Assembly: GCF_000744095.1 (NCBI RefSeq)
Contig: NZ_JQLI01000008.1
Coordinates: 1,364,001-1,428,000 of the forward strand
DNA length: 64,000 bases
Direction: 5' to 3'
Origin: Cupriavidus necator A5-1
GTDB lineage: Bacteria; Pseudomonadota; Gammaproteobacteria; Burkholderiales; Burkholderiaceae
Of this stretch, positions 15,932-24,557 are shown one piece after another. The notes below the pieces were generated by a model. That model was not told the origin of the DNA. It searched no databases and saw only the letters and a list, made by a program, of their open reading frames with translations. How positions within the stretch are numbered: the stretch's first letter is position 1; each line of letters begins with the position of its first letter. Position numbers and translations under genes: made by a program.

Positions 15932-17227
15932 ATGACCAGTCTGCACGACCGCCATATCCAGCCGCTGATCCTGGCCGGCCTGGACGGCAAGAATTGGCAC
16001 CTGGAAGACTACGTCAAGCGTGGCGGCTACCAGCAACTGAAGCGCATCCTGACCGAGAAGATCCCGCCCGAGCAGGTGATTGCCGACGTCAAGGCCTCCG
16101 GCCTGCGCGGCCGTGGCGGTGCGGGCTTCCCGACCGGCCTGAAGTGGAGCTTCATGCCGCGCACGTTCCCGGGTCAGAAGTACCTGGTCTGCAATACCGA
16201 TGAAGGCGAGCCCGGCACGTTCAAGGACCGCGACATCATCCGCTACAACCCGCATTCGCTGATCGAGGGCATGGCCATCGGCGCGTATGCGATGGGCATC
16301 ACCGTGGGCTACAACTACATCCACGGCGAGATCTGGAACGAGTACAAGATCTTCGAGGAAGCGCTCGAAGAGGCGCGCGCTGCCGGCTTCCTGGGTGACA
16401 ACATCCTGGGCTCGGGCTTCGATTTCCAGCTGCACGCGCACCATGGCTACGGCGCCTACATTTGCGGCGAGGAAACCGCGCTGCTCGAATCGCTGGAAGG
16501 CAAGAAAGGCCAGCCGCGCTTCAAGCCGCCGTTCCCGGCCAGCTTCGGCCTGTACGGCAAGCCGACCACCATCAACAATACCGAGACCTTCGCCGCGGTG
16601 CCGTTCCTGCTGGCCGTCGGCCCCGAGAACTACCTGAAGATGGGCAAGCCGAACAACGGCGGCACCAAGATCTTCTCGATCTCGGGCGACGTCGAGCGTC
16701 CCGGCAACTACGAGATCCCGCTGGGCACGCCGTTCGCCAAGCTGCTGGAACTCGCCGGCGGCATGCGCGGCGGCAAGCGCATCAAGGCGGTGATCCCGGG
16801 CGGTTCGTCCGCGCCGGTGGTGCCGGGCGACCTGATGATGGCGTCCGACATGGACTACGACTCGATCGCCAAGGCCGGCTCGATGCTGGGCTCGGGCGCG
16901 GTGATCGTGATGGACGAGACGCGCTGCATGGTCCGCTCGCTGCTGCGCCTGTCGTACTTCTATTTTGAGGAATCGTGCGGCCAGTGCACGCCGTGCCGCG
17001 AAGGCACCGGCTGGCTCTACCGCATGGTCAATCGCATCGAACACGGAGAGGGGCGCCAGGAAGACCTGGACCTGCTCAACAACGTCGCGGAAAACATCAT
17101 GGGCCGCACCATCTGCGCGCTCGGCGATGCCGCGGCAATGCCGGTCCGCGGCATGCTCAAGCACTACTGGAAAGAGTTCGAGTATCACGTCGAACACAAG
17201 CAGTGCATGGTTCCGGCCTACATCTAA
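15932..17227 (+). CDS. nuoF: NADH-quinone oxidoreductase subunit F
   Basis: The 431-residue catalytic subunit oxidises NADH with FMN and passes electrons to the 4Fe-4S cluster N3. The glycine-rich nucleotide site is GLRGRGGAGFPTG, from residue 57. The cluster ligands are Cys349, Cys352 and Cys355 (SCGQCTPCREGTGW) and a later Cys in TICALGD. Length and sequence are normal. It overlaps no neighbour and is followed 12 bp later by nuoG. Confidence 0.97.
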   Translation: MTSLHDRHIQPLILAGLDGKNWHLEDYVKRGGYQQLKRILTEKIPPEQVIADVKASGLRGRGGAGFPTGLKWSFMPRTFPGQKYLVCNTDEGEPGTFKDRDIIRYNPHSLIEGMAIGAYAMGITVGYNYIHGEIWNEYKIFEEALEEARAAGFLGDNILGSGFDFQLHAHHGYGAYICGEETALLESLEGKKGQPRFKPPFPASFGLYGKPTTINNTETFAAVPFLLAVGPENYLKMGKPNNGGTKIFSISGDVERPGNYEIPLGTPFAKLLELAGGMRGGKRIKAVIPGGSSAPVVPGDLMMASDMDYDSIAKAGSMLGSGAVIVMDETRCMVRSLLRLSYFYFEESCGQCTPCREGTGWLYRMVNRIEHGEGRQEDLDLLNNVAENIMGRTICALGDAAAMPVRGMLKHYWKEFEYHVEHKQCMVPAYI

Positions 17228-17239
17228 GCGTGGCAGAAC

Positions 17240-19606
17240 ATGGTTGAACTAGAGATCGACGGCAAGAAGGTTGAGGTTGCTGAAGGCAGCCTGGTGATGG
17301 AAGCCGCCCGCAAGCTGGGCACCTACATCCCGCACTTCTGCTACCACCGCAAACTGTCCATCGCGGCCAACTGCCGCATGTGCCTGGTCGAGGTCGAAAA
17401 GGCCCCGAAGGCGCTGCCTGCCTGCGCCACGCCGGTAACTCCCGGCATGAAGGTCTTCACCAATTCGGAGAAGGCAGTCAAGGCGCAGAAGTCCGTGATG
17501 GAATTCCTGCTGATCAACCACCCGCTCGACTGCCCGATCTGCGATCAGGGCGGCGAATGCCAGTTGCAGGATCTGGCCGTGGGCTACGGTGCTTCGGAAT
17601 CGCGCTACAAGGAAGAGAAGCGCGTGGTGTTTCACAAGAACGTGGGCCCGCTGATCTCCATGGAGGAGATGACCCGCTGCATCCACTGCACCCGCTGCGT
17701 GCGCTTCGGCCAGGAAGTGGCCGGCGTGATGGAGCTGGGCATGCTGGGCCGCGGCGAGCATTCGGAAATCACCACCTTCGTCGGCAAGACCGTCGATTCG
17801 GAACTGTCGGGCAACATGATCGACCTGTGCCCGGTCGGCGCGCTGACCAGCAAGCCGTTCCGCTACTCGGCCCGTACCTGGGAACTGGCACGCCGCAAGT
17901 CGGTGTCGCCGCACGATGGCCTGGGCGCGAACCTGGTGGTGCAGACCAAGAACCAGCGCGTGATGCGCGTGCTGCCGCTGGAAAACGAAGACATCAACGA
18001 GTGCTGGATCTCCGACAAGGACCGCTTCTCGTATGAAGGCCTGAACAGCGCCGACCGCCTGACCCGCCCGCTGCTGAAGCAGGGCGGCGAATGGATGGAA
18101 ACCGACTGGCAGACCGCGCTCGAATACGTGGCCAACGGCCTGGCCGGCATCAAGCGCGAGCATGGCGCCGACCAGATCGCCGCGCTGGCCAGCCCGCACA
18201 GCACGCTGGAAGAACTGTTCCTGCTGGGCAAGCTGGTGCGCGGCCTGGGCAGCGACAATGTCGACTTCCGCCTGCGCCAGTCCGACTTCTCGGCCGGGCT
18301 GAAGGGCACGCCGTGGCTCGGCATGCCGGTGGCCGACGTGACCGCGCTGCAACGCGTGCTGGTGATCGGCTCGTCGCTGCGCAAGGATCATCCGCTGCTG
18401 GCCTCGCGCCTGCGCCAGGCCACCAAGAAGGGTGCCCGTGTCGCGGTGCTGGGCGCAGGTGGTGAAGACCTGCTGATGCCCGTGGCCGCCCGCATCGACG
18501 TGGCGCCGTCGGGCTGGACCGCGGCCCTCGCCGGCGTGGCCCGTGCCGTGGCTGCCGCCAAGGGCGTGGCCGCTCCGGCCGGTACCGAAGGATTCGACGG
18601 CGGCGATGCCGCCAGCAAGACGGCAGAAGCCCTGCTGTCGGGCGAGCGCCGCGCCGTGTTCCTCGGCAACGAGGCCGTGCGCCATCCGCAGTTCTCGGCG
18701 CTGCACGCGCTGGCACAGTGGATCGCCACCGAAACGGGTGCGACGCTGGGCTTCCTGACCGAGGCCGCGAACACCGTCGGCGGTTATGTCGCCGGCGCGC
18801 TGCCCAAGCAGGGCGGCGCCAATGCGCAGGCGATGCTGGACACGCCGCGCAAGGCCTACATCCTGCTGAACACCGAACCCGAGTTCGATACCGCCGACCC
18901 GCGCAAGGCACTGGCCGCGCTGGCCCAGGCCAACACGGTGGTGGTGCTGTCGCCGTTCCGTTCGGAAGCGGCCATGCAGTACGCCGACGTGATCCTGCCG
19001 GTGACGCCGTTCACGGAAACCGCCGGTACCTTCGTCAACTGCGAAGGCCTGCCGCAGAGCTTCAACGGCGTGGTCCGCGCACTCGGCGAATCGCGTCCGG
19101 GCTGGAAGGTGCTGCGCGTGCTGGGCAACCTGCTGGACGTGGCCGGCTTCGACTACGACACCGCCGAAGCGGTCCGTGCCGAAGTACTGTCGGCCCCGGT
19201 TGCCGAGCAACTGGACAACGGCACCGACGCGGCGATCCGCGTCAGCGCCGCTGCCGCCAACGGCATCGAACGCATCGCCGACGTGCCCATCTACCACGCC
19301 GACCCGATCGTGCGCCGCGCCGATTCGCTGCAGCTCACCGCCGCCGCGCGCCGCGCCATGCAGATCGCGTTGCCGGCCGACCTGTTCAACCGCCTGGGCA
19401 TCCAGTCGGGCGACCCGGTCCGCGTCACGCAAGGGCAGGGCAGCGTGGTGCTGCCGGCCGTGCTCGAAGCCACGCTGCCGGCCAACACCGTGCGCGTGCC
19501 GGCGGCAACGCCGGCGGCCACCGGGCTGGGCGGGATGTTCGGCACCGTGACGGTCGAGAAGGCCGTTGAACTGCCGGTCGGCCAGCAGGCCGAAGTCACC
19601 GCCTAA
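17240..19606 (+). CDS. nuoG: NADH-quinone oxidoreductase subunit G
   Basis: This 788-residue subunit holds most of the electron wire of the NADH arm. The N-terminal ferredoxin domain binds a 2Fe-2S cluster (FCYHRKLSIAANCRMC...), followed by the His-Cys3 4Fe-4S site (CPICDQGGECQLQD) and a second 4Fe-4S site (TRCIHCTRCVRFGQE). The rest is a molybdopterin-oxidoreductase-like domain without cofactor, as usual for complex I. Sequence beyond residue 650 is Ala-rich and less conserved, which is normal for this subunit. Confidence 0.96.
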   Translation: MVELEIDGKKVEVAEGSLVMEAARKLGTYIPHFCYHRKLSIAANCRMCLVEVEKAPKALPACATPVTPGMKVFTNSEKAVKAQKSVMEFLLINHPLDCPICDQGGECQLQDLAVGYGASESRYKEEKRVVFHKNVGPLISMEEMTRCIHCTRCVRFGQEVAGVMELGMLGRGEHSEITTFVGKTVDSELSGNMIDLCPVGALTSKPFRYSARTWELARRKSVSPHDGLGANLVVQTKNQRVMRVLPLENEDINECWISDKDRFSYEGLNSADRLTRPLLKQGGEWMETDWQTALEYVANGLAGIKREHGADQIAALASPHSTLEELFLLGKLVRGLGSDNVDFRLRQSDFSAGLKGTPWLGMPVADVTALQRVLVIGSSLRKDHPLLASRLRQATKKGARVAVLGAGGEDLLMPVAARIDVAPSGWTAALAGVARAVAAAKGVAAPAGTEGFDGGDAASKTAEALLSGERRAVFLGNEAVRHPQFSALHALAQWIATETGATLGFLTEAANTVGGYVAGALPKQGGANAQAMLDTPRKAYILLNTEPEFDTADPRKALAALAQANTVVVLSPFRSEAAMQYADVILPVTPFTETAGTFVNCEGLPQSFNGVVRALGESRPGWKVLRVLGNLLDVAGFDYDTAEAVRAEVLSAPVAEQLDNGTDAAIRVSAAAANGIERIADVPIYHADPIVRRADSLQLTAAARRAMQIALPADLFNRLGIQSGDPVRVTQGQGSVVLPAVLEATLPANTVRVPAATPAATGLGGMFGTVTVEKAVELPVGQQAEVTA

Positions 19607-19632
19607 GCGTAGAAGAATAGCGAGAACGCAAC

Positions 19633-20697
19633 ATGATCGACTGGATTACCTCGCAAGGCCACGCCATCTTCGGCGGCGTATGGACGCCGCTGTGGATCCT
19701 GATTCGCGCCGTGGTCATTGTGGTGCCGCTGCTGCTGTGCGTGGCTTACCTGATTCTGTGGGAGCGCAAGCTGATCGGCTGGATGCACGTGCGGATCGGC
19801 CCGAACCGCGTGGGCCCGCTCGGCCTGCTGCAGCCGATTGCCGACGTGCTGAAGCTGCTGCTCAAGGAAGTCATGATGCCCACGCAGGTCAGCCGGGGCA
19901 TGTACCTGATTGCCCCGCTGATGGTGCTGATGCCCGCCGTGGCGATCTGGGCCGTGATTCCGTTCCAGGCCGAAGTAGTGCTGGCCGATGTGAACGCCGG
20001 CCTGCTGTACGTGATGGCGATCAGCTCGGTGGGCGTGTACGGCGTGATCCTGGCCGGCTGGGCCTCGAACTCCAAGTACGCCTTCATCGGCGCCATGCGC
20101 GCCGCGGCACAGATGGTGTCGTATGAAATCGCCATGGGCTTCGCGCTGGTGACGGTGCTGATGGTTGCCGGCAGCCTGAACCTGTCGGCCATCGTCAATG
20201 GCCAGAACACCGGCTACTTCGCCGACATGGGCATCAACATCCTGTCGTGGAACTGGCTGCCGTTGCTGCCCATGTTCGGCGTCTACTTCATCTCGGGCGT
20301 GGCCGAAACCAACCGCCACCCGTTCGACGTGGTGGAAGGCGAATCGGAAATCGTGGCCGGCCACATGATCGAATATTCGGGCATGGGTTTCGCGCTGTTC
20401 TTCCTGGCCGAATACATCAACATGATCGTCATCTCGACGATGACCGCGCTGATGTTCCTCGGCGGCTGGGCGCCTCCGATCAACAGCGTGCTGACCAACG
20501 CGGTCCCGGGCTTCTTCTGGCTGCTGATCAAGGTATTCCTGCTGCTGTCCGTCTTCATCTGGATTCGCGCCTCGTTCCCGCGCTACCGCTATGACCAGAT
20601 CATGCGCCTGGGCTGGAAGGTGTTCATCCCCCTGACGGTGGCGTGGCTGATCATCGTGGCGATCTGGATCAAGTCGCCTTGGAACATCTGGCACTGA
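19633..20697 (+). CDS. nuoH: NADH-quinone oxidoreductase subunit H
   Basis: The 354-residue membrane subunit has eight to nine helices and links the quinone cavity to the proton-pumping arm. Signature stretches are RIGPNRVGPLGLLQP near residue 55 and the acidic loop ISGVAETNRHPFDVVEGESEIVAG near 220. A short gap with a hairpin leads to nuoI. Confidence 0.97.
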   Translation: MIDWITSQGHAIFGGVWTPLWILIRAVVIVVPLLLCVAYLILWERKLIGWMHVRIGPNRVGPLGLLQPIADVLKLLLKEVMMPTQVSRGMYLIAPLMVLMPAVAIWAVIPFQAEVVLADVNAGLLYVMAISSVGVYGVILAGWASNSKYAFIGAMRAAAQMVSYEIAMGFALVTVLMVAGSLNLSAIVNGQNTGYFADMGINILSWNWLPLLPMFGVYFISGVAETNRHPFDVVEGESEIVAGHMIEYSGMGFALFFLAEYINMIVISTMTALMFLGGWAPPINSVLTNAVPGFFWLLIKVFLLLSVFIWIRASFPRYRYDQIMRLGWKVFIPLTVAWLIIVAIWIKSPWNIWH

Positions 20698-20708
20698 ACG
20701 GCCAAACG

Positions 20709-20746
20709 ACGGTGCGCCTTCTGCAACACGGCAGGGCGCGCACCGT
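20709..20746 (+). other. Hairpin between nuoH and nuoI
   Basis: ACGGTGCGC (20709-20717) and GCGCACCGT (20738-20746) form a perfect 9-bp stem. It ends 21 nt before the nuoI start. There is no T-run. Confidence 0.5.
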
Positions 20747-20767
20747 GTGGAAACACTAGGAAGCATC

Positions 20768-21259
20768 ATGCTGCTCGCCATCAAGGACTTCTTCAACAGC
20801 CTGCTCCTGAAGGAACTCTTCAAGGGCATGGCCGTGACCGGCCGCTATCTCTTCGCGCGCAAGATCACCGTCCAGTTCCCGGAAGAGAAAACGCCGATCT
20901 CACCGCGTTTTCGCGGCCTGCACGCGCTGCGCCGCTATCCCAACGGGGAAGAGCGCTGCATCGCCTGCAAGCTGTGCGAGGCGGTGTGCCCGGCGCTGGC
21001 CATCACGATCGAGTCGGACGTGCGCAACGATGGTACGCGCCGTACCACCCGCTACGACATCGATCTGACCAAGTGCATTTTCTGCGGTTTCTGCGAGGAG
21101 GCCTGCCCGGTCGACGCCATCGTCGAAACCCAGATCCTGGAGTACCACGGCGAGAAGCGTGGCGACCTGTACTTCACCAAGGACATGCTGCTGGCAGTGG
21201 GCGACCGCTACGAGCCGCAGATCGCCGCGGCCAAGGCTGCCGACGCCAAGTACCGCTGA
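20768..21259 (+). CDS. nuoI: NADH-quinone oxidoreductase subunit I
   Basis: This 163-residue subunit resembles an 8Fe ferredoxin and binds the 4Fe-4S clusters N6a and N6b through CIACKLCEAVCP and CIFCGFCEEACP. It bridges NuoG/NuoD to NuoB. AGGAAG at 20758-20763 supports ATG 20768 (MLLAIKDFFNSLLLKEL). A start 21 nt upstream would place the hairpin stem against the coding region and adds residues unlike the family. Confidence 0.96.
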   Translation: MLLAIKDFFNSLLLKELFKGMAVTGRYLFARKITVQFPEEKTPISPRFRGLHALRRYPNGEERCIACKLCEAVCPALAITIESDVRNDGTRRTTRYDIDLTKCIFCGFCEEACPVDAIVETQILEYHGEKRGDLYFTKDMLLAVGDRYEPQIAAAKAADAKYR

Positions 21260-21266
21260 CCGGTTT

Positions 21267-21340
21267 GCGGCTGCCGCCAGTAGCAGACCTGGCAGCCGCT
21301 GCCACCGAATTTGAATACGGCCCCTTCAATGTGAGGGGCC
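21267..21340 (+). other. Two hairpins between nuoI and nuoJ
   Basis: GCGGCTGCC (21267-21275) pairs with GGCAGCCGC (21291-21299), and GGCCCCT (21319-21325) pairs with AGGGGCC (21334-21340). Both stems are perfect. The 161-nt spacer is the second longest in the operon and marks the step from the iron-sulfur arm genes to the membrane arm genes. No T-run follows either hairpin. Confidence 0.5.
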
Positions 21341-21420
21341 AAAGCAAGGATGCCGCAGGAGCGGGCCACCCGAAGGGGATGGCTTGTGCCGGACGGCCCT
21401 GAGAGGATCCGATAGGGACC

Positions 21421-22065
21421 ATGGAACTCACGACCACCATCTTCTACGTCTTTGCGCTGGTGCTGGTGCTCTCCGCACTGAAAGTCATCACTGCGAAGAA
21501 CCCGGTGCACTCCGCACTGTTCCTCGTGCTGTCGTTCTTCACGGCCGCCGCAATCTGGATGCTGCTCAAGGCGGAATTCCTCGCCATCCTGCTGGTGCTG
21601 GTCTATGTCGGCGCGGTGATGGTGCTGTTCCTGTTCGTGGTGATGATGATCGATATCGACATCGAGCACCTGCGGCGGGACTTCTGGACCTACGTGCCGA
21701 TGGCATCGGTGGTGGGCGCGCTGATCATCGCCGAGATGGCGATCGTGCTGGTGCGCAACTTCATCGGCACCACCACGCCGGTGATCGCCAGCGGTTCGCA
21801 GGACCCGGGCTACTCCAACTCCGCCGCGCTCGGCAAGGTGATCTACACCGACTACATCTACGCCTTTGAAGTGGCCGGCATCATCCTGCTGGTGGCCATC
21901 ATCGCCGCCGTAGCGCTGACCCTGCGCCGCCGCAAGGACGTCAAGGGCCAGGACGTGTCGGCGCAGCTGCGTACCCGCCGCGACGAGCGCGTGCGCCTGG
22001 TGCCGATGCAGTCCGAAAGCCAGACCTCGCAGACGGAAGCCGCGGCTGCCGCCAATAAGAACTAA
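21421..22065 (+). CDS. nuoJ: NADH-quinone oxidoreductase subunit J
   Basis: The 214-residue membrane subunit has five predicted helices in its first 170 residues, with the conserved LVYVGAVMVLFLFVVMMI segment. A charged C-terminal tail of about 45 residues follows. It joins NuoA, NuoK and NuoH at the base of the membrane arm. nuoK begins 16 bp later. Confidence 0.95.
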   Translation: MELTTTIFYVFALVLVLSALKVITAKNPVHSALFLVLSFFTAAAIWMLLKAEFLAILLVLVYVGAVMVLFLFVVMMIDIDIEHLRRDFWTYVPMASVVGALIIAEMAIVLVRNFIGTTTPVIASGSQDPGYSNSAALGKVIYTDYIYAFEVAGIILLVAIIAAVALTLRRRKDVKGQDVSAQLRTRRDERVRLVPMQSESQTSQTEAAAAANKN

Positions 22066-22081
22066 AGCCCGGAGAAACGCT

Positions 22082-22387
22082 GTGCTCTCTCTCGCTCACT
22101 ATCTCGTCCTCGGTGCGATCCTGTTCGCGATCAGCATCGTCGGCATCTTCCTGAACCGCAAGAACGTGATCGTGCTGCTGATGGCGATCGAACTGATGCT
22201 GCTTGCGGTGAACATGAACTTCGTCGCCTTCTCGCATTACCTGGGCGACCTGGCTGGTCAGGTTTTCGTTTTCTTCATCCTCACGGTGGCCGCCGCCGAG
22301 TCGGCAATCGGTCTGGCAATCCTGGTGGTGCTGTTCCGCAACCTGGATACGATCAACGTGGACGACCTGGACACCCTCAAGGGCTGA
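22082..22387 (+). CDS. nuoK: NADH-quinone oxidoreductase subunit K
   Basis: The 101-residue antiporter-like membrane subunit has three helices and the conserved membrane glutamates in LLMAIELMLLAVN and in AAAESAIGLAILV, which are part of the central proton path. It starts at GTG 22082, with GGAG a few bases before. The length is exactly as expected. Confidence 0.97.
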   Translation: MLSLAHYLVLGAILFAISIVGIFLNRKNVIVLLMAIELMLLAVNMNFVAFSHYLGDLAGQVFVFFILTVAAAESAIGLAILVVLFRNLDTINVDDLDTLKG

Positions 22388-22445
22388 TCCGTGCCGCACT
22401 ACGCAGATACCCAAGACTCACCGACCGCACACCACTAAGCGTCCT

Positions 22446-24530
22446 ATGGCAACCACGCTCAACCCCAACCTGCTGCTTGCGATTGCGCTGGCGCCGCTAG
22501 TCGGCTCCGCAATCGCCGGCCTGTTCGGTACCAAGTTCTTCGACCTGTTTTCCTCGGAGTCGCGCGGCGGCCGGATCGTGGCGCATACCGCCACGATCCT
22601 GGGCGTTGCCATTTCCTTCGTGCTGTCGGTGATGGTGCTGATCGACGTGATGAACGGCGCCAGCTTCAACGCCACCGTGTACGAGTGGATGGCCATCGGC
22701 AGCCTGAAGATGGAAGTCGGCTTCCTGGTCGATTCGCTGACGGCGATGATGATGGTGGTCGTCACCTTCGTCTCGTTGATGGTGCACATCTACACCGTCG
22801 GCTACATGGAAGGCGATCCCGGCTACAACCGGTTCTTCGGCTACATCTCGCTCTTCACCTTCTCGATGCTGATGCTGGTGATGAGCAACAACTTCCTGCA
22901 GCTGTTCTTCGGCTGGGAAGCGGTGGGCCTGGTGTCGTACCTGCTGATCGGCTTCTGGTACACCCGCCCGACGGCGATCTTCGCCAACCTGAAGGCGTTC
23001 CTGGTCAACCGCGTCGGCGACTTCGGCTTTATCCTGGGCATCGGCCTGCTGCTGGCCTACAGCGGCAGCATGAACTACACCGAAGTGTTCGCCGCGCGCG
23101 ACCAGCTGGCGACCGTGATCTTCCCGGGCACCGACTGGCTGATGATCACCGTGGCCTGCATCTGCCTGTTCATCGGCGCGATGGGCAAGTCGGCGCAGTT
23201 CCCGCTGCATGTCTGGCTGCCTGACTCGATGGAAGGCCCGACCCCGATTTCCGCACTGATTCACGCGGCCACGATGGTGACCGCCGGCATCTTCATGGTC
23301 GCGCGCATGTCGCCGCTGTTCGAGCTGTCGGATACGGCGCTGTCCTTTGTCCTGGTGATCGGTGCCATCACGGCGCTGTTCATGGGCTTCCTGGGCATCA
23401 TCCAGAACGACATCAAGCGCGTGGTGGCTTACTCGACGCTGTCGCAGCTGGGCTACATGACCGTGGCGCTGGGCGCTTCGGCCTACTCGGTGGCCGTGTT
23501 CCACCTGATGACGCACGCGTTCTTCAAGGCACTGCTGTTCCTGGGCGCCGGTTCGGTCATCATCGGCATGCACCACGACCAGGACATCCGCAACATGGGT
23601 GGCCTGCGCAAGTACATGCCGATCACCTGGATCACCTCGCTGGTCGGTTCGCTGGCGCTGATCGGCACACCGTTCTTCGCGGGCTTCTATTCCAAGGACT
23701 CGATCATCGAGGCCGTGGCCGAATCGCATATCGCGGGCTCGGGCTTTGCCTACTACGCGGTGCTGGCCGGTGTCTTCGTCACGGCGTTCTACTCGTTCCG
23801 CATGTACTTCCTGGTGTTCCACGGCGAAGAGCGCTTTGGCAAGGAGGGGCACGCACATCACCACGAGAACCACGAGGACGAGGAAGTCTCCGCTGACCAT
23901 CACCACGGCCTGGCTCCGGGCGAGAAGCCGCACGAGTCCCCTTGGGTGGTGACGCTGCCGCTGGTGCTGCTGGCGATCCCGTCGGTGATCATCGGCGCGA
24001 TCGCGATCGAGCCGATGCTGTTCGGCAACTTCTTCAAGGACGGCGTTGCCTTCAAGGACGTGATCTTCGTCGGCGAGAACCACCACGCCATGGCCGAGCT
24101 CAAGGAAGCGTTCCACGGCTGGTCGCCGATGGCGCTGCACTCGCTGACCACCCCCGTGCTGTGGCTGGCCATCGCCGGTGTGGTGCTGTCGTGGTTCTTC
24201 TACATGAAGCGCCCGGATATCCCTGAAGCCATCGCGAACCGCTTCTCGGGTCTCTACAAGCTGCTCGACAACAAGTACTACATGGATGCCATCAACCAGG
24301 CGGTGTTCGCCCGTGGCGCACGCCTGCTCGGTACCGGCCTGTGGAAGGGCGGCGACCAGGGCCTGATCGACGGCCTGATCGTCAACGGTTCGGCGCGCGT
24401 GGTGGCCTCGTTCGCCTCGGCCAGCCGCTACCTGCAGTCGGGCTATATCTACCACTACGCATTCGCGATGATCGTCGGCATGCTGGTGCTGCTGACGCTG
24501 ACGGTCACGGGCGTGATCGGCACCAAGTGA
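22446..24530 (+). CDS. nuoL: NADH-quinone oxidoreductase subunit L
   Basis: This 694-residue distal proton-pumping subunit resembles Mrp antiporters. The core contains FFGWEAVGLVSYLLIGFW and the conserved Lys/His region (MGKSAQFPLHVWLPDSMEGPTP). The long amphipathic lateral helix belongs in the C-terminal 150 residues. A notable insertion at residues 459-490 is rich in His and acidic residues (GHAHHHENHEDEEVSADHHH), in a loop between membrane segments. The gene is followed closely by nuoM. Confidence 0.96.
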   Translation: MATTLNPNLLLAIALAPLVGSAIAGLFGTKFFDLFSSESRGGRIVAHTATILGVAISFVLSVMVLIDVMNGASFNATVYEWMAIGSLKMEVGFLVDSLTAMMMVVVTFVSLMVHIYTVGYMEGDPGYNRFFGYISLFTFSMLMLVMSNNFLQLFFGWEAVGLVSYLLIGFWYTRPTAIFANLKAFLVNRVGDFGFILGIGLLLAYSGSMNYTEVFAARDQLATVIFPGTDWLMITVACICLFIGAMGKSAQFPLHVWLPDSMEGPTPISALIHAATMVTAGIFMVARMSPLFELSDTALSFVLVIGAITALFMGFLGIIQNDIKRVVAYSTLSQLGYMTVALGASAYSVAVFHLMTHAFFKALLFLGAGSVIIGMHHDQDIRNMGGLRKYMPITWITSLVGSLALIGTPFFAGFYSKDSIIEAVAESHIAGSGFAYYAVLAGVFVTAFYSFRMYFLVFHGEERFGKEGHAHHHENHEDEEVSADHHHGLAPGEKPHESPWVVTLPLVLLAIPSVIIGAIAIEPMLFGNFFKDGVAFKDVIFVGENHHAMAELKEAFHGWSPMALHSLTTPVLWLAIAGVVLSWFFYMKRPDIPEAIANRFSGLYKLLDNKYYMDAINQAVFARGARLLGTGLWKGGDQGLIDGLIVNGSARVVASFASASRYLQSGYIYHYAFAMIVGMLVLLTLTVTGVIGTK

Positions 24531-24557
24531 TAGGCACCAAGTAAGGAAAACATAGAA

